Shown here: positions 1 through 6,515 of the stretch, piece after piece
How positions within the stretch are numbered: position 1 is the stretch's first letter
How the letters are laid out: each line of letters opens with the position of its first letter
Source: DATELY01 sp035276085
Lineage (GTDB): Bacteria > Pseudomonadota > Gammaproteobacteria > Steroidobacterales > Steroidobacteraceae
Length of the DNA stretch: 7,218 nucleotides
NCBI GenBank assembly: GCA_035276085.1
Contig: DATELY010000202.1
Location: forward strand, 1 to 7,218
Reading direction: 5' to 3'
Translations under genes and position numbers: made by a program
The notes under the pieces: generated by a model
Told to the model about the DNA's origin: nothing
The model's input: only the letters and a program-made list of their open reading frames with translations
Databases searched by the model: none

Positions 1-148
1 TGATCATTTTGATGAGACGAATGAAGCCCTCGCCGAGCGGTTTCATTTGCGCGCCGAGATCGGGGTGGGCGTAACCGATCGTGACACCGAGCGCAATGGC
101 GACCAGCACCTGGAAGTACAGCGAGCGATAAAGCGGCTTCGGTTTCAT
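1..148 (-). CDS. dctA: DctA-type C4-dicarboxylate:cation symporter, N-terminal fragment
   Basis: Only the first 49 codons are present; the gene runs off the left edge. The reading starts at an ATG (complement of 146-148) and begins MKPKPLYRSLYFQVLVAIAL. A later stretch, MKPLGEGFIRLIKMI, matches the N-terminal signature of DctA/GltP-family (DAACS) inner-membrane symporters: a short cationic N-terminus with SLYFQVL, a first hydrophobic membrane helix (about residues 11-27), then a conserved MKPLG-x-GF-x-LIKM segment. Characterised DctA proteins import succinate, fumarate, malate and aspartate with cations. The gene follows the lyxose isomerase gene on the same strand after 90 bp, so it could be co-transcribed or have its own promoter; I see no convincing -35/-10 pair. 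Ribosome binding is weak (GAAG a few bases upstream). Family assignment is firm from these residues. The exact substrate is not decided, since glutamate/aspartate relatives share the signature. Confidence 0.85.
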   Translation of the reverse strand, partial: MKPKPLYRSLYFQVLVAIALGVTIGYAHPDLGAQMKPLGEGFIRLIKMI

Positions 149-238
149 TTTCTTCGAAGTCTGTAGTGTGCATCCCTGTTGCGCTGACCTCATCCATCGG
201 TGCTGGCGCAGTTCACTTGCACCCCAAAGAACACGCCT
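149..238. other. Intergenic spacer between the isomerase gene and dctA
   Basis: This 90-bp stretch separates the isomerase stop codon from the dctA start; both genes are on the minus strand. I find no strong GC hairpin followed by a T-run, and no good sigma-70 promoter. The only local structure is a perfect 8-bp palindrome, CTTCGAAG at 152-159, which ends a few bases before the dctA ATG and contains its weak purine-rich ribosome site. A short TGCGC/GCGCA inverted match with a long loop is too weak to call a terminator. Confidence 0.5.
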
Positions 239-910
239 TCAATACTCCGTGCACAGCTTGTACGTAGCACCCACATCTTCCTCAACCAACGGAAACCGAC
301 CCACCGGATCAAGGAAAACATTGTCAATCTCATCGTCATTCACCGACGAGACCTCACCGACGATCGAGGTGCCAGTGCCCTCCTCAGCCCAGAACTCGTG
401 ATACAGATACGGCGTCAGAGTGATCGAAGCACCCGGCATCAAGCGAAAGATGTGTCCAGCTTTCACATGGTGCTGCACTCCATCCAGAGAGACCTCCACG
501 TCCGTGCTGGAGATGCCGCCATCCTCAGCCTTGTTATAGACCTGGCATAACAAGTTGCCGCCACTGCGGCAGATGATGTCCTCGCTCTTTCGGATGTGAT
601 GATGCATCGGCGTGTGCTGGTTCTCGCGCACGATGAGAACCTTCTCCGCGTAGAGCTTCCGGGTGTACGGCGCGAGCAGATGGTGTCCGTTTCGAACCGT
701 GAAAACCACGAGGCCGACCTGATCGAACACGCCGGAGCCAAAGTCGGTGATATCCCACCCAAGCTTGCACTTTCGAATCTCATCGCACTCAGCGCTCTTC
801 TTGTCCCACTCAGCAGGCGCCCAATAGGCAAACGGCGGCAGCCTGATCTGATGCGAATGAAGCAGCTCGATCGCATCGTCAATCAGCGCGTTGATCTCGG
901 ATCTCTTCAT
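239..910 (-). CDS. D-lyxose/D-mannose-type sugar isomerase (cupin, metal-dependent)
   Basis: Cytoplasmic cupin isomerase of 223 aa, the usual size for the D-lyxose isomerase family, whose members interconvert D-lyxose/D-xylulose and often D-mannose/D-fructose. The cupin metal site is visible: H103, H105 and E110 in a QHTPMHHHIRKSED motif, plus H171 in PYLYHEFWAE. The protein also carries LGWD (50-53) and VGEVSSVNDD (184-193). The N-terminus MKRSEIN closely resembles, from memory, the E. coli O157 lyxose isomerase. The start is the ATG at 910, because a GGAGG core lies 5 nt upstream; an in-frame ATG 12 nt further up overlaps that site and is unlikely. It follows the aldolase gene by 50 nt, the largest gap in the operon. 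It probably opens the pathway by turning an aldose into the ketose needed by the kinase and aldolase. The true substrate (lyxose, mannose or another 2,3-configured aldose) is inferred only from family. Confidence 0.9.
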   Translation of the reverse strand: MKRSEINALIDDAIELLHSHQIRLPPFAYWAPAEWDKKSAECDEIRKCKLGWDITDFGSGVFDQVGLVVFTVRNGHHLLAPYTRKLYAEKVLIVRENQHTPMHHHIRKSEDIICRSGGNLLCQVYNKAEDGGISSTDVEVSLDGVQHHVKAGHIFRLMPGASITLTPYLYHEFWAEEGTGTSIVGEVSSVNDDEIDNVFLDPVGRFPLVEEDVGATYKLCTEY

Positions 911-915
911 TGCCC

Positions 916-920
916 CCTCC
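916..920 (-). promoter_or_regulatory. Shine-Dalgarno of the sugar isomerase gene
   Basis: On the minus strand this reads GGAGG, followed by further G residues, and ends 5 nt before the ATG at 910. It fixes the isomerase start at MKRSEIN rather than the in-frame ATG at 922. It also gives this gene its own strong initiation, unlike the overlap-coupled genes upstream. Confidence 0.8.
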
Positions 921-960
921 ATAACCCGCTGCTGCGGACGTCTGAACAGTGTCGTTTGTG

Positions 961-2925
961 CTAGATAACTCGCACGTTTCCCCCATCGACAGGTATCTGC
1001 GCCCCGGTTGTCTTGGCAAATAGCGGCCCACACAGCTCGGCAGCCAGCTCCGCGACGTCGACGCTCGTCACTTCGACCCTGAGCACGTTGTTGGTCTTGT
1101 ACTCTTCGATGCTCATGTCATAGGACCTTGCGCGCTCCGCAAGCACTTCTGAAGTCCAGATCCCAGTGTCGAACACGGCATTGGGATGCAGCGTGTTGAC
1201 GCGAATGCGATCCTGCCCCCACTCGAGCGCAGCAACGCGGGCCAACTGCTGCAGCGCGGCCTTCGATGCAGAATACGCCGCCGCCCCGGGCCCAGGTGCC
1301 ATCACGTTCTTGGACCCGATGAGCACGACTCGGCCGCCACGAGGAGCAAGCTTCAGCAGCGGATGACACTGCCGCATCAAGGTCAGATTTGCATCCAGAT
1401 TGATACTCATCACCTTGCGCCACAACTCGTCGGACAGCGTCGCGATCGGCACGCTGCGCGGAAAGACGCCTGCATTCAGGATCAGCAGATCGAGACCGCC
1501 GAAAGCGTTCACAGCCTGTTCGAGCGCAGCGTCGATCTGCCCTCCGCTCGTCAGATCGCATTCGATCCCGAGGTAATCGGTCCGCTGGTGCAGCTGAGCA
1601 ACTGCAGGGGCAACGTCCAGCGCCACAACTGCGGCACCGCGCGCCAGAAGGGATGCAACACAAGCCTTGCCGATGCCGGAAGCAGCACCTGTCACCAGTG
1701 CAATCTCGCCCAGCAATGCTGGCTCGCTCCCGCGTGCCAGCTTCGCCCGTTCTATCGTCCAATACTCCACATCGAAAAAGTCTCCGGCCGGCAGTGCGCG
1801 CCAGCCGCCGAGACGCTCGGCGCGCATGATCGTGTCGATGGTGTGTCGATAGACGTCTTCTGCAATCGCCGCATCCTCTGCGGTGCGACCGAGCGCGCAC
1901 AGTCCAAGCTCCGAGTCGAGAATCACACGAGGCGCGTGATCGAGCATCGGCAGCTCTCTTCCGTCGGCATGCGCCTGTACGGCCTTCTCATAGGCCGAGC
2001 AGAACGCGGCGACATCGCGACCCACGAGCGGCACGCGCTTGGTGCGGATCACGTGATCGGGCGTTGCGCCGCCGCGCTGCGACAGCTCGAACACATCGCT
2101 GCGCCGTGCGAACCCAAGTGCCTGACCATCCGCGTGAGCCGACAATATCAACGGCGCGTGTGCGGCGTCGGAAGCAGCGCGACGCAGCACGGCGAGCTCA
2201 CTGCGTACCGAACGACCGGGTCCTCGCTGCGCCGGCCACTCGACGTGCCACGCATCATGTGCGATGAGATATTCCTCTGCACGGTGGACCAAGTCGATCA
2301 TCCGCTCATAGGAGCTCTTGGCGCTGTCACCGAACGTGAACAAGCCGTGGTGCATCAAGATCACGCCCACGGTCCTTGCAGTCGCATACTTTGGAAAGCG
2401 CTCATTGCACACGCGCGCCAATCTGAAGCCGGGCATCACATAGGGAACGACTACCACCCGCTCGCCATAGATCTCCTGCACTCGTTCCAACCCGTTCGGA
2501 GTGTTCATCACCGCAAGCAGCGCATCGGCGTGCGTATGATCCACGAACTTCGACGGCAAAACGGCGTGCAGCAGTGTCTCCACCGATGGCGCTGGGGCGT
2601 TGATATGGGTCAGAGCGAGTGTGAGCTCGTTCTCCATCTGCTCGTCGGAAAGCGTTTCCAGCTGGAGGACTCGGCGCAGCGACTTCAATCGGCAGGCGGA
2701 GAATCCAGCGGCATCGATCGTCTCGAGATTGCACCCACGGCCCTTGACGTAGAGAACGTCTTCCTCTTCTCCGAACAGATTCGTCTCGCGAATCTTGACC
2801 GACGAGTTGCCACCACCGTGGAGCACGAGAGAATGGTCTTGCCCCAACAGACGTGACGAATACACCCTCTGAGCGAGATCGCCCCTGAACAGCGCTGCTT
2901 CCTGATCATTCCAGAGACTCTTCAT
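961..2925 (-). CDS. Bifunctional class II aldolase / short-chain dehydrogenase (rhamnulose-1-phosphate aldolase type)
   Basis: A 654-aa two-domain cytoplasmic enzyme. Residues 1 to about 390 are a class II (zinc) aldolase of the RhaD/FucA/AraD fold: LHGGGNSSVK (35-44), VKGRG (60-64), E116 in PSVETLLHA, the HxH pair H130/H132 in VDHTHAD, and MHHGL (191-195). Residues about 405-654 are an SDR: TGAASGIG (412-419), D437 after the second strand (suggesting NAD), NAG (484-486), S538 and YSASK with Y551/K555. Characterised relatives cleave L-rhamnulose-1-phosphate to DHAP and L-lactaldehyde, then oxidise the aldehyde to lactate. All catalytic residues I can identify are kept in both domains, so both are probably active. 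The start ATG overlaps the epimerase stop (ATGA), and no good Shine-Dalgarno precedes it, so translation is likely coupled. The partner isomerase is of the lyxose rather than rhamnose family, so the ketose phosphate cleaved here may not be rhamnulose-1-phosphate. Confidence 0.92.
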   Translation of the reverse strand: MKSLWNDQEAALFRGDLAQRVYSSRLLGQDHSLVLHGGGNSSVKIRETNLFGEEEDVLYVKGRGCNLETIDAAGFSACRLKSLRRVLQLETLSDEQMENELTLALTHINAPAPSVETLLHAVLPSKFVDHTHADALLAVMNTPNGLERVQEIYGERVVVVPYVMPGFRLARVCNERFPKYATARTVGVILMHHGLFTFGDSAKSSYERMIDLVHRAEEYLIAHDAWHVEWPAQRGPGRSVRSELAVLRRAASDAAHAPLILSAHADGQALGFARRSDVFELSQRGGATPDHVIRTKRVPLVGRDVAAFCSAYEKAVQAHADGRELPMLDHAPRVILDSELGLCALGRTAEDAAIAEDVYRHTIDTIMRAERLGGWRALPAGDFFDVEYWTIERAKLARGSEPALLGEIALVTGAASGIGKACVASLLARGAAVVALDVAPAVAQLHQRTDYLGIECDLTSGGQIDAALEQAVNAFGGLDLLILNAGVFPRSVPIATLSDELWRKVMSINLDANLTLMRQCHPLLKLAPRGGRVVLIGSKNVMAPGPGAAAYSASKAALQQLARVAALEWGQDRIRVNTLHPNAVFDTGIWTSEVLAERARSYDMSIEEYKTNNVLRVEVTSVDVAELAAELCGPLFAKTTGAQIPVDGGNVRVI

Positions 2926-3623
2926 CGGACTGCGTCGATCATGTGGCGCGCGTTCTCGAGCGGCGACCGTCCGTCGAATACGGCGCTACCGGTGACGATG
3001 ATGTCCGCACCCATGCGCGCCACCTCCCCGATGTTGCCCCGCGTAATACCTCCGTCCACGCCGACGAGGACCCGGTCGTTCAGCTGCCGCTTGAGGCGCG
3101 CCAACCGCTCGCCGGTCGATGCGATGAATCGCTGCCCGCTCCAGCCTGGATTCACCGCCAGCAACAGGACGAGGTCGAGCTCATCGAGCAGAGGGTCGAG
3201 CAACTCCAGCGGCGTGCTGGGATTCAATGCGATGCCACGCACGATCCCACGGTTCGGATCATTGGCGTTCCTCATTTGCCCCAGTATCTGAAGCACACGA
3301 TGAGCATGCCGTGTGGCTTCGGCATGAATGGTGATGATATCGGCGCCGGCGGCGACGAAGCCCTCCAACTTGGATAGGGGGTCCTCGATCATCAGATGCA
3401 CATCCTTGAGGAGCGACGTTTTCAACGCACCGATAACCGGTGCGCCCAACGTCAGCGCCGGACAAAAGCAGCCGTCCATCACATCGAAGTGCAAGAGATT
3501 CACTCCTGCACTCTCGAGGCACCCGAGCTGCGAGCCGAGCGACATCCAATCCGCGGTGAGCACTCCCACGCTCACTTGAGGAGCTGACGCTCGCAGCTGC
3601 TGGACCAGGGGTGACTGCCGCAT
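2922..3623 (-). CDS. Ribulose-phosphate 3-epimerase family protein (divergent)
   Basis: A 233-aa TIM-barrel protein of the Rpe/AlsE family, which epimerise C3 of ketose phosphates (ribulose-5-P/xylulose-5-P, or allulose-6-P/fructose-6-P) using two aspartates and a divalent metal. The expected ligands are present: H45 and D47 in HFDVMDG, H76 in DVHLMIEDP, and D190 in GVDGGI. TGSAVF (211-216) fits the C-terminal phosphate-binding loop. Deviations from housekeeping Rpe are clear. The first-strand PSILSAD signature reads VGVLTAD, so the substrate-contacting serine is G20. The NPGFGGQ loop reads NPGWSGQ (158-164), and VPN after the DVMDG motif reads CPA. These suggest a specialised substrate rather than the pentose-phosphate enzyme, but that is inference. 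Only 1 nt separates it from the upstream thiolase stop and it overlaps the downstream aldolase by 4 bp. No clear Shine-Dalgarno is present, so it is probably translated by coupling. Confidence 0.88.
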   Translation of the reverse strand: MRQSPLVQQLRASAPQVSVGVLTADWMSLGSQLGCLESAGVNLLHFDVMDGCFCPALTLGAPVIGALKTSLLKDVHLMIEDPLSKLEGFVAAGADIITIHAEATRHAHRVLQILGQMRNANDPNRGIVRGIALNPSTPLELLDPLLDELDLVLLLAVNPGWSGQRFIASTGERLARLKRQLNDRVLVGVDGGITRGNIGEVARMGADIIVTGSAVFDGRSPLENARHMIDAVR

Positions 3624-3624
3624 G

Positions 3625-4515
3625 TCAATGCGTCTTGCCGTCGCGCTTGAGATCCAGGTACAGATCGTAGGCCGCCTTCGGCTTCAGACTCCCATGAACG
3701 ACGCCGTGAATGGCCTGCATCATTGCGCGCGGCGCCTCGCTCTGAAAGATGTTGCGGCCCATGTCGACACCGGCGGCGCCGCGCGTGACGGCGTTATACG
3801 CCATCGTCAGCGCATCGAGCTCAGGCAGTTTCTTTCCACCTGCCATGACGATCGGCACGGGGCATGAGGCCGTCACCGTCTCGAAGTCATCCGCGCAGTA
3901 GTAGGTCTTCACGATCTGCGCTCCAAGCTCTGCGCAGATTCGACACGCGAGGCGCAGGTACTGGGCATCCCGCGTCAGCTCCTTGCCGACCGCGGTCACC
4001 GCCATTGTGGGAATGCCGTAGCGCATTCCGACATCGACCAGCCGCGTCATGTTGTGAACGGAGCGCGTCTCGTGCTCACCGCCGATGAATACCTGCAACG
4101 TCAACGCACACACGTTCATGCGGATCGCATCTTCAATGTCGACGGCCAATTCCTCGTTCGAGAGCTCCTTGAGGATGCTCGGTCCGCCGCTACATCGCAT
4201 GACGATGGGTCTCGTGATGGCGGGCGGCACGGTCGTACGCAGGATGCCGCGAGTCAGCATCAGTGCATCGGCCATGGGCATCAACGGGACGATGTTGAGG
4301 TCCACACGTTCGAGACCCGTGGTGGGTCCCTGAAAGTATCCGTGGTCGATGGCCAACATTACCGTACGGCCGGTCTCGGGATTGAAGATCCGGGCTAATC
4401 GGTTCTTCATGCCCCAATCCAATGAGCCGGCGCCCCTAAGGAAGAAGCCCGGCGTCTGCATCGGAATGTCTTCGTAGAATTTCTTGCCTTCCTGGACCGC
4501 ATCTGTGTCAGCCAT
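3625..4515 (-). CDS. lsrF: LsrF-type 3-hydroxy-5-phosphonooxypentane-2,4-dione thiolase
   Basis: A 296-aa TIM-barrel class I (Schiff-base) enzyme of the DhnA/LsrF family. In E. coli, LsrF moves the acetyl group of phosphorylated AI-2 breakdown product P-HPD to CoA, giving acetyl-CoA and DHAP. The match is close throughout, from memory: LDWGM (32-36), RIFNPETG (42-49), LAIDHGYFQGPTTGLER (54-70), KTYY (203-206), AGGKKLP (225-231) and GVDMGRNIFQS (249-259). The lysine is K203 and the aspartate D57, the expected active-site pair. Length is near that of E. coli LsrF (291 aa). The start is set by GGAGGAG upstream of the ATG at 4515; longer in-frame readings only copy the overlapping E1 gene. It overlaps the E1 stop by 8 bp. 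No lsrG, lsrK, lsrR or lsr transporter gene is visible, so a substrate other than AI-2 is likely. A related FBP-aldolase role is possible but fits the sequence less well. Confidence 0.9.
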   Translation of the reverse strand: MADTDAVQEGKKFYEDIPMQTPGFFLRGAGSLDWGMKNRLARIFNPETGRTVMLAIDHGYFQGPTTGLERVDLNIVPLMPMADALMLTRGILRTTVPPAITRPIVMRCSGGPSILKELSNEELAVDIEDAIRMNVCALTLQVFIGGEHETRSVHNMTRLVDVGMRYGIPTMAVTAVGKELTRDAQYLRLACRICAELGAQIVKTYYCADDFETVTASCPVPIVMAGGKKLPELDALTMAYNAVTRGAAGVDMGRNIFQSEAPRAMMQAIHGVVHGSLKPKAAYDLYLDLKRDGKTH

Positions 4516-6514
4516 GGGACTCCTCCAGCAACTGTCGTACGCCCCGAGTAATGCGCGACACATCCGGGCGGTAAGCGTTCTCCAGTACAGGCGTGAACGG
4601 CACCGGTACATCCGGCGAGGCGACGCGGACAATTCGCACCTCGGGCCATCGCTCTGAGATACCTGCGGCGAGCTCTGCACCCACACCGCCAGTGATGGGT
4701 CCCTCCTCGACAATGACGACACGGCCTGTCTTTCGCAGCGACGTGCCGATCGTCTCCCAGTCGATGGGTGAGAGGCTCCGCACATCAATCACTTCAGCAT
4801 CGAGCTCTGCAGCAAGCTGCACTGCGTAGTGAACCATCAACAGCCACGCGAGCACGGTCACGCGCTTGCCTTCGCGTCGCACGGCTGCCTTACCCAGCGG
4901 CACCGTATAGTCTTCGCGCGGAATCTCGCTCGTGGCATCCACTGCACCGGGTTCCGCACGGGCACCTTTCGAACCGTAGAGGAGCTTGTGCTCGAATATC
5001 AGCACGGGGTTGCCGTCGCGCACTGCCGCCTTGAGCAATCCTTTCGCGTCGTATGCATTCGATGGCGCAACCACCTTGAGCCCGGGTACGCCGATGAAAT
5101 ATCGCTCCATGTTCTGCGCATGCTGGGCGCCACGACCCGTGGCGCCCACCGGTGCGCGCATCACCACAGGCACGCGCACCTGGCCACCTGACATGTAGCG
5201 CATCTTCGCGGCGTTGTTGATGATCTGATCGCTCGCAAGAAACAGAAAATCACCGTACTGAACGTCGACGATCGGGCGCATCCCCATCATCGCGGCGCCT
5301 ACTGCCACCCCGAAGAAGCCGAGCTCTGCGATCGGGGTGTTGATGAGGCGATCAGCAAACTGCTTCTCGAGACCCAAGGTCACGGTGAACGCGCCGCCCC
5401 AACCTCCCGGAATGCCGATGTCCTCGCCGATACAGAACACGCGCGGATCGGTGGCCATCTCCTCCGCAATCCCTTCGCGCAAGGCTTCGGCAATCCCGAG
5501 GCGCTGTGCTGGGGCGCCGATCTTCAGGGTAGGGTTCTGGCTCACGGACGGCATCGGCTCCGCTGCGGCAAAGACGTGCGTGTCGATGTCGCTCACGTCC
5601 GGTTGCGGAGCACGTTTTGCACACTCGACTGCCTCGGCAAGCAGCGCTTGCACTCGCCCGTGGATCGTGTCGCGTTCGCTGGCGCTGAGCTCCAGTCTCG
5701 ACGCAAATGCCTCGATGGGATCGCGTTGCGCCCAAGCATCCCGTTCATGCCTTGGCTGGTAATGGCATGGATCCCGCCGCGAGTGCCCCGTTCGACGATA
5801 CGTCAGCAACTCGAGCAGAACCGGCCCACGGCCGTCCCGACACTCTGCAACCGCCTTGCAGGCAGCCTCATAGACGGCCAGCACATCATTGCCATCGACC
5901 GCCTCGCCGCGGATGCCATATGAAACTGCCCGGTCTGATATGCGAGCGTTCTTCATCACCCGCTCGACGTGAGTTGACGCACCATAGAGGTTGTTCTCAC
6001 AGACGAAGACTACGGGCAACCCCCAGATGGCCGCCATGTTGATCCCTTCGTGGAACGCACCTTCGGCAACCGCGCCGTCACCGAAGAAGCACGCGACGAC
6101 TTGCTGCTTCTGTCTCAGGTTGAAAGCCAACGCCATTCCCGCCGCGAGCGGAATCCCTCCCGCGACGATCGCGATCCCCGGCACCATGCCCTTCTCCATG
6201 CTGCCGACGTGCATCGAGCCGCCTCGACCCCTGCAGCATCCGGTCTCAGCACCGAAGAGCTCGTCCATGAGCTCTTGCGGTGTGATCCCCTTTGCAAGCG
6301 CATGACCGTGACCTCGAAATGTCGAAGTGATCCAGTCATCAGGATTAAGCGCGGCACAGACGCCGACTGCGGTCGCCTCCTGTCCCTGGCACTGATGGAT
6401 CGTTCCGGGCATGGCGCCTTCGAGAAACAGGAACTTGACCGTCTCCTCGAATTCTCGAATCAACACCATTCGCTCATAGAGCGTCAGCAAGAACGGGCGA
6501 TCGTAGTCCTGCAT
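4508..6514 (-). CDS. Thiamine-diphosphate E1 dehydrogenase, alpha and beta chains fused
   Basis: A 668-aa fusion of the two E1 chains of a pyruvate/acetoin/branched-chain-type 2-oxoacid dehydrogenase. Residues 1 to about 320 are E1-alpha: RGHGH (67-71), GRGGSMH (96-102), the ThDP/Mg motif from GDG (145-147) to NN (174-175), and the active-site loop YRRTGHSRRDP (239-249). Residues about 335-668 are E1-beta: NTPIAE with the cofactor-activating glutamate E397, DVQYGDF (417-423), AQHAQ with H465, and a C-terminal transketolase-C domain with VPVPF. The linker (about 320-335) is short. Such enzymes decarboxylate a 2-oxoacid, or cleave an acyloin as in acetoin dehydrogenase, and pass the acyl group to a lipoyl domain. 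A lipoyl protein is encoded 1 nt upstream; no E2 or E3 is visible. The start is the ATG at 6514 behind AGGTGAG. Substrate is unknown: the GGSMH segment occurs in both pyruvate and acetoin enzymes. Confidence 0.92.
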   Translation of the reverse strand: MQDYDRPFLLTLYERMVLIREFEETVKFLFLEGAMPGTIHQCQGQEATAVGVCAALNPDDWITSTFRGHGHALAKGITPQELMDELFGAETGCCRGRGGSMHVGSMEKGMVPGIAIVAGGIPLAAGMALAFNLRQKQQVVACFFGDGAVAEGAFHEGINMAAIWGLPVVFVCENNLYGASTHVERVMKNARISDRAVSYGIRGEAVDGNDVLAVYEAACKAVAECRDGRGPVLLELLTYRRTGHSRRDPCHYQPRHERDAWAQRDPIEAFASRLELSASERDTIHGRVQALLAEAVECAKRAPQPDVSDIDTHVFAAAEPMPSVSQNPTLKIGAPAQRLGIAEALREGIAEEMATDPRVFCIGEDIGIPGGWGGAFTVTLGLEKQFADRLINTPIAELGFFGVAVGAAMMGMRPIVDVQYGDFLFLASDQIINNAAKMRYMSGGQVRVPVVMRAPVGATGRGAQHAQNMERYFIGVPGLKVVAPSNAYDAKGLLKAAVRDGNPVLIFEHKLLYGSKGARAEPGAVDATSEIPREDYTVPLGKAAVRREGKRVTVLAWLLMVHYAVQLAAELDAEVIDVRSLSPIDWETIGTSLRKTGRVVIVEEGPITGGVGAELAAGISERWPEVRIVRVASPDVPVPFTPVLENAYRPDVSRITRGVRQLLEESHG
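4520..4526 (-). promoter_or_regulatory. Shine-Dalgarno of lsrF, inside the E1 coding end
   Basis: The minus strand reads GGAGGAG, ending 4 nt before the lsrF ATG at 4515. It lies within the last codons of the E1 gene and is the best ribosome site in the window. It decides the lsrF start and suggests the thiolase is made in at least equal amounts to E1. Confidence 0.8.
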
Positions 6515-6515
6515 T

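Noticed and set aside
149..238. Rho-independent terminator between the isomerase gene and dctA
   Set aside because: The only inverted match (TGCGC/GCGCA) has a 5-bp stem with a long loop and no following T-run on the minus strand.
911..1033. Longer N-terminal forms of the sugar isomerase
   Set aside because: They would overlap the aldolase-dehydrogenase gene, and the GGAGG core fits the ATG at 910, which gives the family-typical MKRS start and length.
1186..2856. A 556-aa open frame on the plus strand opposite the aldolase-dehydrogenase gene
   Set aside because: It is rich in Arg, His, Gln and Cys without any recognisable motif, has no ribosome site, and lies wholly antisense to a gene with intact catalytic motifs in two domains. 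High-GC codon bias produces such shadows.
3625..4515. Reading the thiolase as an archaeal-type class I fructose-bisphosphate aldolase or an aminodideoxy-heptulosonate synthase
   Set aside because: Both share the DhnA fold, but the blocks DHGYFQGPTTGLER and GVDMGRNIFQS, and the overall length and N-terminus, match LsrF much more closely.
4516..4788. A 91-residue N-terminal extension of LsrF
   Set aside because: It overlaps the E1-beta C-terminus in another frame, shows no LsrF homology, and the ATG at 4515 has a strong GGAGGAG site and the expected family N-terminus.
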